A DNA stretch of 40,888 nucleotides from Sphingomonas sp. GTDB lineage: Bacteria > Pseudomonadota > Alphaproteobacteria > Sphingomonadales > Sphingomonadaceae. Below the pieces are notes generated by a model. The model searched no databases, was not told the DNA's origin, and saw only the letters and a program-made list of their open reading frames with translations. Positions 7,722 to 15,956 of the stretch are shown one piece after another; within the stretch, counting starts at the first letter, position 1, and the number at the start of each line of letters is the position of its first letter. The position numbers were made by a program, and so were the translations under genes. The DNA lies in assembly GCF_026460985.1 (NCBI RefSeq), contig NZ_JAPKNM010000115.1:1-40888 (forward strand). The letters are read 5' to 3'.

Positions 7722-8888
7722 ATGGCGGTCGATCGCAGGACTCTGCTGTGCCACGCCACGTTGCTCGCGGCGACGACGCTGGCGGCATGCGCGCCTCGGG
7801 CCGGTGTCGAGCAGTCGCGGAACGTCGGCGACCTGTTCTTCATCGGCACGCACGGCACCCAGGTCCACGCGACGCGGTTGGATCCGCGCTCGGGCGAGAT
7901 GACGACGATCGGCCCGGTCGCCGACGTCCCGAACCCGACCTGGGCGGTGCGACACCCGGATCTGCCCGTCCTCTACGTCGCAAGCCAATTGGGGGGCGAC
8001 GGCAAGTCCGAAGGCAGCGTAGTCGCGTTCCGTATCGATCCCGAGACGGGCGCGCTGGCACGGACGGGCGAAGCGAAGGCCGGCGGTGGCGGCACCACCC
8101 ATCTCTGGTTCGACACGGCGTCGCGTACCCTGCTCGCCGCCAATTATGCGAGCGGTTCGGTTGCCAGCATCGCGGTCCATGCCGACGGCTCGCTCGGCGA
8201 GCGCGTGTCGCTGGTGCAGGCGACGGGGACGGGGCCGCATCGGCGGCAGGCGAGCCCGCACGCGCATGGAGTCGCCGTCGATCCGTCGGGCCGCTTCGCG
8301 TTGGTGGCCGACCTGGGCGCGGACAGGATTTTCGTCTATCCGCTCGCCCGGCGCACGCATGCGCTCGCGGACGGATCGGGCCCGGCGCGGCATCTCGCTC
8401 TTCCGCCGGGGACGGGGCCGCGCCACTTCGCCTTCCACCCCAATGGCCGCTTCGTCTATCTGCTGGGCGAACTCACCGCGGAGATCTTCACGCTGCGCTG
8501 GGACGCAGCCTCCGGCACGCTGAGCCAGGTGCAGGCGCTGTCGACCGACGCGCCGGGGTTCGCCGGCAATCGCAGCGTCGCGGAGGTCGCAGTGAGCCGG
8601 GACGGGCGCTTCGTCTATGCCTCCAACCGCGGGGATTCGGCGATCGTGGTGCACGCGATCGATCCGCGCACCGGGACGCTGCGCCAGATCCAGCGGATCC
8701 CGTCCGGCGGGGCGACTCCGTGGAGCTTCGCGATCCACCCCGGCGGGCGATGGATGATCGTCGCCAACGAGAAGAGCGACAGGCTCAACCTGTTCCGCAT
8801 CGATCCGAGCACGGGGACGCTCAGTGACACCGGCAAGACGCTGCCCATCCCGAAGCCGGTCAGCGTCACCTTCGCCGGGACGCGCTGA
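7722..8888 (+). CDS. Lactonase-family seven-bladed beta-propeller, putative exported lipoprotein
   Basis: This 388-residue protein starts at the ATG at 7722, preceded by a GGAGGAGG ribosome site; the frame opens earlier without such a site. The N-terminus has a twin-arginine (VDRRTLL) followed by a hydrophobic stretch and a lipobox-like LAAC (Cys23), so Tat export and lipidation are possible. The rest is a repetitive beta-propeller of the 6-phosphogluconolactonase/carboxy-cis,cis-muconate cyclase family. Blade-like repeats recur as DPSGRFALVADLG, HPNGRFVYLLGE, SRDGRFVYASNRG and HPGGRWMIVANE. Family members open or form lactones from sugar acids and muconates. Given the cluster, hydrolysis of an aromatic-derived lactone or sugar lactone in the periplasm is plausible but not shown. 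It is the last gene before a 200 bp gap. Confidence 0.8.
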   Translation: MAVDRRTLLCHATLLAATTLAACAPRAGVEQSRNVGDLFFIGTHGTQVHATRLDPRSGEMTTIGPVADVPNPTWAVRHPDLPVLYVASQLGGDGKSEGSVVAFRIDPETGALARTGEAKAGGGGTTHLWFDTASRTLLAANYASGSVASIAVHADGSLGERVSLVQATGTGPHRRQASPHAHGVAVDPSGRFALVADLGADRIFVYPLARRTHALADGSGPARHLALPPGTGPRHFAFHPNGRFVYLLGELTAEIFTLRWDAASGTLSQVQALSTDAPGFAGNRSVAEVAVSRDGRFVYASNRGDSAIVVHAIDPRTGTLRQIQRIPSGGATPWSFAIHPGGRWMIVANEKSDRLNLFRIDPSTGTLSDTGKTLPIPKPVSVTFAGTR

Positions 8889-9088
8889 ATCCGGGGCGAA
8901 AGCGCCTTGCGGACGACAAAGCTATCGCGCGGCGCATCAAACCAATGCGAATGAGCGCACCCCTTCCTTGCATATAGAATTCACGCCCGAGGCAGCGATG
9001 CCGCTGGCGGCTGCGCGATAATCTAAGAAAAAATCAAGTTCCGTGCAGTTGAATTCCCATTGATAAATGGTCGATTCGGGGGAGGGTC
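8889..9088 (+). promoter_or_regulatory. Intergenic leader upstream of the TonB receptor
   Basis: This 200 bp non-coding gap is locally AT-richer than the genes around it near 9020-9070 (AAGAAAAAATCAAG, TTGAATTCCCATTGATAAAT). It ends in a GGGGGAGGG ribosome site just before the ATG at 9089. It is the most likely place for a promoter driving the receptor and the ligAB-like genes. No convincing -35/-10 pair with proper spacing was found, and no clear terminator for the preceding lactonase gene. Confidence 0.35.
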
Positions 9089-11941
9089 ATGAAAAAATCA
9101 AAACAAGTGATGATTTTTCTTGCGGGTGCTTCGATGCTTTCGCTCGGCAATCTCGCGCATGCGCAAGAAGTAGCGGATCCGGCGCAGGCCGATGCGGTGC
9201 CCGAGGAGGAGCGGACCATCGTGGTCACCGGCTCGCGCGTCATTCGCAACGGCGACAACAGCCCCTCTCCGGTGACGGTCGTGCAGACCGAGGACCTGCT
9301 CACCACGCAGCCGGGCGCCAACCTCGCCGACGCGCTCAACGCGCTACCGGTCTTCTCGGGCTCGCGTGGCGCAGGCAGCAACCCGTCGACCGGCGGCAGC
9401 GCCTCGGGCGGCAACGGCTCGGCGAACCAGCTCAACCTGCGCAACCTCGGCATCACCCGCACGCTCGTGCTGATGGACGGGCTGCGCATTCCGCCGACCT
9501 TGTTCAACGGCGCGGTCGACGTCGACCTGATCCCGCAGATGCTGGTCCAGCGCGTCGACGTCGTCACCGGCGGCGTCTCGGCGGTCTATGGCTCGGACGC
9601 GGTCTCGGGCGTCGTCAACTATGTCCTCGATCGCAACTTCAACGGCCTGAAGGCCGAGGCGAGCATGGGCGTCTCCGAATATGGCGATGCGCGCCAATTC
9701 GATGCCGGCGTGGCCTGGGGCACCAAGCTCGGCGAGAACGGGCATTTCGAGGCCAGCTACCAATATCATGACGGCACCGGCATCCTGCGCCGTTCCGACC
9801 GGCCGTGGATGGACCTGGTCGGCGTCGCCGGCGCAGGCACCGCCGCCAATCCCTTCACGCTCTATTCGAACCTTCGCCAGCGCGACTATCCCGCGGGCGG
9901 GGTGATCACCACGGGCCCGCTCGCCAATCAGGTCTTCCAAAGCAACGGCACTCTCGGCGCTTTCGTCAACGGCCAGGCCACCGGGACGGCGGCGCTGCAG
10001 GTCGGCGGCGGCGGCGGCGATTGGGATTCGTCGCTGCTCCAGCCGCTCGAATCGCACCAGCTTTTCGCCCGGGGCGATTACGACTTCTCGGATTCGGTGC
10101 GCGCCTATGTGCAGTTCTCGGGCACGTTCAAGCAGAACGAGAGCTATGCTGAGTATTTCCGTCTCAACAACGTCCAGCTCACCAGCACCAATCCCTTCCT
10201 GACCGCGGCGCAACGGACCGCGCTGCTGGCGGGAGGTGCGACCTTCCGCCTGCGCAAGACGATGAGCGAAGGCGAAGACCGCCGGCAGCACGCGACTTCC
10301 GATTCCGATCAGTGGATGATCAATGCCGGCCTGGCCGGCAAGCTGGGCGGGGGGCTCGACTGGCAGCTCGACTATATCCACGGCCGCGCGACGCTGGCGA
10401 CTGAGGTCGCGAACAACATGAACCAGCAGCGGCTGGCCGCCGCGCTCGACGCGGTGGTCAACCCGGCCACGGGTCAGATCGTCTGCCAGGCGTCGATCGC
10501 CAATCCGGCCGCCTATGGCGATTGCGTGCCGCTCAATCCGTTCGGTCCTGCCTCGGAAAGCGCCGCCGCGCTCAACTATGTCTACGGCACGACCCATTAT
10601 CGCGCCGTGACGGTGATGGACGACATCTCGGGCAGCGTCTCGGGATCGCCGCTCGACACCTGGGCTGGGCCGCTCAGCCTGGCGCTTTCGGCGGAGTGGC
10701 GGAAGGTCGCGTTCGAAGCGAGTTCGGATGCGACGTCCGAGGACCTCGTGAACTGCACCGGCATTCGGTACAATTGCGCCGCGACCCAGACCGAATATTT
10801 CCTTACGCTCCCCGCCAATCCGCCGGTCAGCCAGACGGTGTGGGAAGTCGCGGGCGAGATCGATATTCCGCTGCTCAAGGATTCAGCGATCGCCAGATCG
10901 CTCAACGTCAACGGCGCGGCCCGCTTCACCCGCTACAACACCAGCGGCGACTATTGGACGTGGAAGATCGGCGCCGACTGGCACGTGACCGACACGTTGC
11001 GCTTCCGCGGCAGCTGGTCGCGCGACATCCGCGCGCCGACATTGTACGAACTGTTCGCGGAGCGCTTCGTGGTCAACGTGGTCGGCACCGACCTGCTCAC
11101 CGGCCAGAGCCCGACCATCCCGTCGATCAACGGCGGCAACCCGGACCTCAAGGCGGAGATCGGCAAGACGCTGACCGGCGGCGTGGTGTGGAAGCCGGCC
11201 CAGGGTCTGAGCATCGCGCTCGACGGCTATCAGATCCAGGTGACCGACGCGATCCTGGCGGTGAACGGCGGCGAGCCTTCGTTCCAGACCGCCTGCTACA
11301 CCAGCGGCGGCACCTCGCCTTATTGCGACCTCCAGCGTCGGCCGGGCAGTTTCAGCGACACCTCGGCGGCGAATGCCTGGACGGCGGTGTACAACGGCCT
11401 GTTCAACATCTCCGAGATCAAGACCTGGGGTGCGGACCTCGAGATCAACTATGGCGGCCACCTGTTTGGACGCCCGCTCGCGGTGCGCCTGCTCGGCGCC
11501 TATCAGCCGCATCTCTGGTTCCGCCAGCCCAACGTCGCGAGCCGCGACCAAGCGGGGGCCGCGTTCGGCCCCGTCGGCTTCGCGGCGACGCCGACGGTGC
11601 GCCTGACCGGCTTCGTCCATTTCGAGCCGGTCGAGCATTTCTCGATCGACATCCTGCAGCGCTGGCGCAACGCGCTGAAGCTGCAGAACGAGGGGATCTT
11701 CGCCAAGGGCAGCAACCATATGGATGCGTTCGGGACGACGGGCATCAACCTGGCGTGGGACGCGCCGACGAAGTTCGGCGAGATGCAGTTCTACCTGAAC
11801 GTCCAGAACGTCTTCGACGCCGATCCGCCGGTCGGCGCGTTCACCGGCAACGGCACGCGCGCGGGCCTGCGCGATGGCTATGCGGCCGGCGACGACGTGC
11901 GCGGGCGTTACTGGACCGCCGGTCTGAAGCTGAAGATGTAG
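9089..11941 (+). CDS. TonB-dependent outer-membrane receptor
   Basis: This 950-residue protein has a classic Sec signal peptide (MKKSKQVMIFLAG... AHAQ), then an N-terminal plug domain with IVVTGSRV, SPSPVTVVQTEDLL, LNLRNLGITRTLVLMDG and a conserved GGVSAVYGSDAVSGVVNYV block around residues 150-180. A long beta-barrel follows, with alternating aromatic strands, the LRFRGSWSRDIRAPTLYELF block common to these receptors, and a C-terminal strand ending RYWTAGLKLKM. It takes up a large or scarce ligand across the outer membrane using energy from TonB-ExbBD, which are not in the window. Located between an exported hydrolase set and the LigAB genes, it probably imports the substrate of this pathway rather than iron. 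The terminal Met in place of the usual Phe is a small oddity. Confidence 0.93.
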   Translation: MKKSKQVMIFLAGASMLSLGNLAHAQEVADPAQADAVPEEERTIVVTGSRVIRNGDNSPSPVTVVQTEDLLTTQPGANLADALNALPVFSGSRGAGSNPSTGGSASGGNGSANQLNLRNLGITRTLVLMDGLRIPPTLFNGAVDVDLIPQMLVQRVDVVTGGVSAVYGSDAVSGVVNYVLDRNFNGLKAEASMGVSEYGDARQFDAGVAWGTKLGENGHFEASYQYHDGTGILRRSDRPWMDLVGVAGAGTAANPFTLYSNLRQRDYPAGGVITTGPLANQVFQSNGTLGAFVNGQATGTAALQVGGGGGDWDSSLLQPLESHQLFARGDYDFSDSVRAYVQFSGTFKQNESYAEYFRLNNVQLTSTNPFLTAAQRTALLAGGATFRLRKTMSEGEDRRQHATSDSDQWMINAGLAGKLGGGLDWQLDYIHGRATLATEVANNMNQQRLAAALDAVVNPATGQIVCQASIANPAAYGDCVPLNPFGPASESAAALNYVYGTTHYRAVTVMDDISGSVSGSPLDTWAGPLSLALSAEWRKVAFEASSDATSEDLVNCTGIRYNCAATQTEYFLTLPANPPVSQTVWEVAGEIDIPLLKDSAIARSLNVNGAARFTRYNTSGDYWTWKIGADWHVTDTLRFRGSWSRDIRAPTLYELFAERFVVNVVGTDLLTGQSPTIPSINGGNPDLKAEIGKTLTGGVVWKPAQGLSIALDGYQIQVTDAILAVNGGEPSFQTACYTSGGTSPYCDLQRRPGSFSDTSAANAWTAVYNGLFNISEIKTWGADLEINYGGHLFGRPLAVRLLGAYQPHLWFRQPNVASRDQAGAAFGPVGFAATPTVRLTGFVHFEPVEHFSIDILQRWRNALKLQNEGIFAKGSNHMDAFGTTGINLAWDAPTKFGEMQFYLNVQNVFDADPPVGAFTGNGTRAGLRDGYAAGDDVRGRYWTAGLKLKM

Positions 11942-11950
11942 TCGAGTGGG

Positions 11951-12217
11951 ATGATGGACAGGGTCGAACCGGGAAAGTTCAATCTGGGCGCGGCGCTCAA
12001 GGGCTATGCGCTCAACAAGATGTGCCACACGCTGAACCGCGCGGAGAACCGCGCGGCCTTCGCGGCGGACGAGGCGGGCTATTGCGCTCGCTTCGGACTG
12101 AGCCAGGAGGAGGTGGAGGCCGTGGTCGCGCGCGACAAGCCGCGGCTCTTCGCGCTCGGCGGCAACATGTATTTCCTGGCGAAGCTCGACCGGGTGAAGA
12201 AGGCGGGGGCGAACTGA
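11951..12217 (+). CDS. ligA-like: Protocatechuate 4,5-dioxygenase alpha-subunit-like protein (LigA family)
   Basis: This 88-residue protein corresponds to a bare LigA domain: KFNLGAALKGYALNKMCHTLN, then ENRAAFAADEAGYCARFGLSQEEVEAVVARD and LFALGGNMYFLAKLD. LigA is the small helical subunit that caps the active site of the LigB catalytic subunit in 4,5-cleaving dioxygenases. It is shorter than the 139-residue LigA of the lignin-degrading sphingomonad because it lacks the C-terminal extension. The start may be either of two adjacent ATG codons (11951 or 11954). It is only 9 bp from the receptor gene and overlaps the LigB-like gene by one base (TGATG), so the two subunits should be made in equal amounts. 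Confidence 0.88.
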   Translation: MMDRVEPGKFNLGAALKGYALNKMCHTLNRAENRAAFAADEAGYCARFGLSQEEVEAVVARDKPRLFALGGNMYFLAKLDRVKKAGAN

Positions 12218-13056
12218 TGGCGCGGATCGTCGGGGGCCTCGGCACGTCGCACGTGCCGATGATCGGGCGGACGATCGCCGCCAATCGTCAGCAGGAAGTG
12301 TCGTTCAGGCCCTTCTTCGATGCCTATGGCCCGGTCCATGACTGGCTGGAGCGGGTGAAGCCCGATGTCGCGATCGTCTTCTACAACGATCACGGCCTCA
12401 ACTTCGCGCTCGACAACATGCCCACCTTCGCGATCGGCGCGGCGCACGAATATCGCAACGCCGACGAGGGCTGGGGCGAGCCCGAACCGCGCATTTTCCG
12501 CGGCGCGCCCGAACTTTCGTGGCACATGATCCAGTCGCTGATCACCGACGAGTTCGATGTCAGCACGTGCCGCGAGATGCTGTTCGACCATGCCGGCATC
12601 ACTGCGCTCGACCTGCTCTTCCCCGGTCACGATGTGCCTGTCGCGACGATCCCGATCGTGATCAACGCCGTCCAGCCGCCATTGCCGACGCCTGCCCGGT
12701 GCTACAAGCTGGGCCAGGCGATCGGGCGGGCGATCGCTTCCTATGACGGCGACCGCAAGGTGCTCGTAGTCGGCAGCGGCGGCCTCTCGCACGAACTCGG
12801 CGAGTTCGGGAAGATCAACGAACCGTTCGACCGGATGACGATGGAGAAAATCGTCGCCGCGCCCGAGGATCTCACGCGCTACACCAATGACGAGATCGTC
12901 GACCTGGCCGGCGCGCAGGGGCTCGAGCTGATGACCTGGATCGCGATGCGCGGAGCGGTGGCGGGCGCGGTCGACGTGATCTCGAGCGTATACCACGCCC
13001 CCATCTCGCATACCGGCGGGGCGATGATGCTGATCGAGCCTGCCGCGTACGGATGA
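12217..13056 (+). CDS. ligB-like: Protocatechuate/gallate 4,5-dioxygenase beta-subunit-like protein (LigB family)
   Basis: This 279-residue catalytic subunit of a class III extradiol dioxygenase has all expected active-site residues: His12 (GTSHVP) and His59 (YNDH) as iron ligands, Glu237 (GLELMTW) as the third ligand, His125 (FDHAG) and the catalytic His192 (GGLSHE). It also has the family phrases MPTFAIGAA and DEGWGEPEP. The enzyme opens a catecholic ring next to the hydroxyls using O2 and Fe(II). Protocatechuate, gallate or a methoxylated analogue are candidate substrates, which sequence alone does not settle. Any longer upstream frame runs antisense-like through the receptor and is not real. 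The stop overlaps the next gene's ATG, so the exporter is coupled. Confidence 0.9.
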   Translation: MARIVGGLGTSHVPMIGRTIAANRQQEVSFRPFFDAYGPVHDWLERVKPDVAIVFYNDHGLNFALDNMPTFAIGAAHEYRNADEGWGEPEPRIFRGAPELSWHMIQSLITDEFDVSTCREMLFDHAGITALDLLFPGHDVPVATIPIVINAVQPPLPTPARCYKLGQAIGRAIASYDGDRKVLVVGSGGLSHELGEFGKINEPFDRMTMEKIVAAPEDLTRYTNDEIVDLAGAQGLELMTWIAMRGAVAGAVDVISSVYHAPISHTGGAMMLIEPAAYG

Positions 13057-14531
13057 CCGACGATCCGGCCAAGGTGATCGCCGGAGACATGGTCGACGAA
13101 GAGGCGGCGCAGGCGGCCAGCGATCTGGACGACCGGCGCGGCCGGCTGGTTCGTGGCTGGATCGTCCCGTCGATCGTCGGCACCGCTTTGCTCATGTCGA
13201 GCCTCAACTCGAGTTCGGTCACCACCGCGCTTCCGGCGATGGCCCGGGATCTGGCGGTCGAGCCGTTGCGGCTCAACATCGTCATCACCGCCTATCTGCT
13301 CGCTTTGGTCGTGTTCCTGCCGGTGTCGGGCTGGCTCGCCGACCGGTTCGGCGCCAAGCAGATCCTGATGACGGCGATCCTGCTGTTCGCCGTCGCCTCC
13401 GCCGCGTGCGGCCTGGCGCAGACGCTGCCGCAGCTCATCGCGGCGCGGCTGGTGCAGGGATGCGCGGGGGCGATGATCGCCCCGGTCGGACGGCTCATCC
13501 TGTTGCGCAGCACCCCGCGGCACGAACTGGTCGGTGCGCTCTCGGCGCTGACTATGCCCTCGCAATTCGGTCCCCTCGCCGGACCGTTGCTCGGCGGGGC
13601 GGTGGTGAGCTTCCTCAGCTGGCATTGGATCTTCTACCTCAACCTGCCGGTGGCGCTCGCCGCGATCCTGCTGGTGCGCGCCTTCGTGCCCGACGTGCCG
13701 GCGCGGGCGGTGACGCCGATCGACTGGCGCGGCATCCTGCTGACCGGCGGCGGCATGGGCGCGCTGATCTACGCGCTCGACAATCTGATGCGCGACGACG
13801 TTCCGGCGGGGCTTCTCACCGCCTGCCTCGTAGCGGCCACGATGTGCCTCGCGCTCTACTGGCGGCATGCGTGCGGGCGGAGCGACGCGGTGGTCGATCT
13901 CACATTGTTCCGTGTCCGGAGCTTTCGCGCGGCGGTGGTGGGTGGGGCCTTCTTTCGACTGATTCCGGGAGCGACGCCGTTCCTGCTCGCGATGCTGCTG
14001 CAGGTCGCGTTCGGCATGTCGGCGTTCCAGGCCGGACTCATGACCTTCATGACCGCGGTCGGATCGCTGATGATGAAGGCCGTCGCCCCGCCGATCCTGC
14101 GCCGCCTCGGGTTCCGCCGGGTGCTGCTGGTCAACGGCGCGGTGACCGCGGCGATCTTCATGGCCTATGCGCTGTTCACCCCGGCCACGCCGCACGGCCT
14201 GATCATGCTGGCGCTGGCGGTCGGCGGCTTCTTCCGCGCGCTGCAGTTCACCAGCACCTCCGGGCTCGCCTTTGCCGACATGACCGATGCCCAGATGGGG
14301 CGGGCGACCACCAGCTCGGCGATGGTCCAGCAACTCGTCCAGTCGGTGAGTACCGCGCTGGCCGCCGCCGTCCTCTATGTACTGATGACCGCGCGGGGCG
14401 TGGACGCGCTCGACGCCGCCACCGTCGCGCCGTCCTTCGCGATCGTCGGCGCGCTCTCGCTGGTGTCGCTGTTGTGGTTCGTGCGCCTGCCGGACGATGC
14501 GGGATCGAGCATGACCGGCGGCACCCGCTGA
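13053..14531 (+). CDS. MFS drug/organic-acid transporter, DHA2 (EmrB/QacA-like) family
   Basis: This 492-residue integral membrane protein has about 14 predicted helices. The ATG overlaps the stop of the LigB-like gene (ATGA). A charged cytoplasmic N-terminus of about 35 residues precedes the first helix. Motif A appears as GWLADRFGAK between helices 2 and 3, and the ARLVQGCAGAMIAPVGRLIL segment with PLLGGAVVSFLSWHWIFYLNLPV matches motif C and the following loop of DHA2 exporters. Proton-driven export of a toxic aromatic, or uptake of the pathway substrate, are both possible. Translational coupling to the ring-cleaving enzyme links it to the same compound. Confidence 0.88.
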   Translation: MTDDPAKVIAGDMVDEEAAQAASDLDDRRGRLVRGWIVPSIVGTALLMSSLNSSSVTTALPAMARDLAVEPLRLNIVITAYLLALVVFLPVSGWLADRFGAKQILMTAILLFAVASAACGLAQTLPQLIAARLVQGCAGAMIAPVGRLILLRSTPRHELVGALSALTMPSQFGPLAGPLLGGAVVSFLSWHWIFYLNLPVALAAILLVRAFVPDVPARAVTPIDWRGILLTGGGMGALIYALDNLMRDDVPAGLLTACLVAATMCLALYWRHACGRSDAVVDLTLFRVRSFRAAVVGGAFFRLIPGATPFLLAMLLQVAFGMSAFQAGLMTFMTAVGSLMMKAVAPPILRRLGFRRVLLVNGAVTAAIFMAYALFTPATPHGLIMLALAVGGFFRALQFTSTSGLAFADMTDAQMGRATTSSAMVQQLVQSVSTALAAAVLYVLMTARGVDALDAATVAPSFAIVGALSLVSLLWFVRLPDDAGSSMTGGTR

Positions 14532-14620
14532 CCCGGAAGTTATCGGCCGGGCCGCCCTTTCAATTCCGGCGGTTGGAACGTGCGACCTATCCCGAGGCGA
14601 ACCGATCGAGGGGTAGGGCG

Positions 14621-15943
14621 ATGAAGCGACGTTTCGGCCGAACCATATTGTCGCTGGTCGCGTTCGCGCTCACCGCGTCGGCTGTGCCGCCGCCCGCGTC
14701 CGGCCTCAGGGTCGGTGCCGCACGCATCGACATCACCCCGCCGCTCGACGAACTGCTCGCGCCGTTCACGTCGGTTGCGGATCGCGTCTATCTGCGCGCT
14801 GTGGTGATCGAAAGCGGCGGTAAGCGCGCGGTGCTGGTCATCGCCGATGTGCCGACGATCAGCGCGCCCGTCTCCGCGGACATCGTCGCCCGCATCGCCG
14901 CCGAGGCGAAGGTGCCGCGTACGCAGATCGTGCTGGGCACCACCCACACCCACAATGTGATGCGCGTCGATCCCAACACGGTGGGGATCATCCTCCCGGG
15001 TTCGCCGAAGTTCGTGGAGCAGGTGACCGAGGCCGCAGTGAAGGCGGTGCGGCAGGCGACCGCGCAGCTCCAGCCCGCGCGCGCAGGTACCGGCAGGGGC
15101 AGGACCCATCTGGTCGGCAATCGCAACATCTGGTCGCCGGCGCACGGCCGCTACATTTCGGGTGTCGATCGCACCGGCACGGAGCCGATCGACGAGCGGT
15201 TGGGCGTGGTGAAGTTCGAGGCGATGGACGGCAAGCCGATCGCCTATCTGCTCAACTACGCGATCGAACCCGTGATCGCGATGGCGATGAAGTCCGAGGT
15301 CAGCGGCGACGTTCCGGGCGCAGCTTCGCGCATCATCGAGGAACGCAGCGATGGTGCCGTCGCGCTGTTCACGATCGGCGCCGCGGGCGTGCCGCTCTAT
15401 CGTGCCGAGGATACGCCCGAGCCGAGGCGCCGCGGCCATGCCGTCGAACTGATGCAGACCTATGGCAGCGTGCTGGCGGAAGAGGCGCTGGCGGTCGCCG
15501 GGGAGATGGAGACCAGCCCCGACGGCGTCTCGATCGGCGGCGCGGCCAGACCGCTGATTTGCCCGGGCAAGGCGACGACGCCGTTCAACTTGCCCGATCG
15601 CTGTGCCTATGCGCCCGACTCCAAATTGCCCATGTGCGATTTCAAGGAACGCGATGCCGATCCGGTGACGCTGAACATGGGCGTCGTGCGGATCGGCGAT
15701 CTCGCCATCGTCCAGGCCGACGCCAACGTCGCCCCAGCGGTCGGCGCCAAGCTGCAACGGATGACGCCGGTGTCGAATACCTGGATCGTCGCGCTCACCT
15801 TCGGCCCGATGCGCTTCGTGGTCGACGATGCCGCCTATGCCCACAACACCTATGAGGCGACCGCCACCACTGCGAAGAAGGGTTGCGCGGAAGCGGGCTT
15901 TCTGAGGCGCACGCTGGAGCTGCTGTCCGCGACGGGAGCTTGA
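14621..15943 (+). CDS. Neutral/alkaline ceramidase-like exported hydrolase
   Basis: This 440-residue protein starts after a GAGGGGTAGGG ribosome site. A signal peptide (RTILSLVAFALTASA) directs export. The mature N-terminus, LRVGAARIDITPPLD, and the zinc motif GTTHTHN (His109 and His111) match the catalytic-domain family of neutral non-lysosomal ceramidases. These are zinc amidases that cleave the N-acyl bond of ceramide. The protein is much shorter than true bacterial neutral ceramidases (about 650 residues) and lacks the C-terminal immunoglobulin-like domain. Many such short homologues have unknown substrates, so lipid specificity is not assured. It lies 89 bp after the exporter and converges on the giant LysM gene with only 13 bp between the stops, so a shared bidirectional terminator would have to lie within coding sequence. 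Confidence 0.72.
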   Translation: MKRRFGRTILSLVAFALTASAVPPPASGLRVGAARIDITPPLDELLAPFTSVADRVYLRAVVIESGGKRAVLVIADVPTISAPVSADIVARIAAEAKVPRTQIVLGTTHTHNVMRVDPNTVGIILPGSPKFVEQVTEAAVKAVRQATAQLQPARAGTGRGRTHLVGNRNIWSPAHGRYISGVDRTGTEPIDERLGVVKFEAMDGKPIAYLLNYAIEPVIAMAMKSEVSGDVPGAASRIIEERSDGAVALFTIGAAGVPLYRAEDTPEPRRRGHAVELMQTYGSVLAEEALAVAGEMETSPDGVSIGGAARPLICPGKATTPFNLPDRCAYAPDSKLPMCDFKERDADPVTLNMGVVRIGDLAIVQADANVAPAVGAKLQRMTPVSNTWIVALTFGPMRFVVDDAAYAHNTYEATATTAKKGCAEAGFLRRTLELLSATGA

Positions 15944-15956
15944 GCAGACGAGCCGA

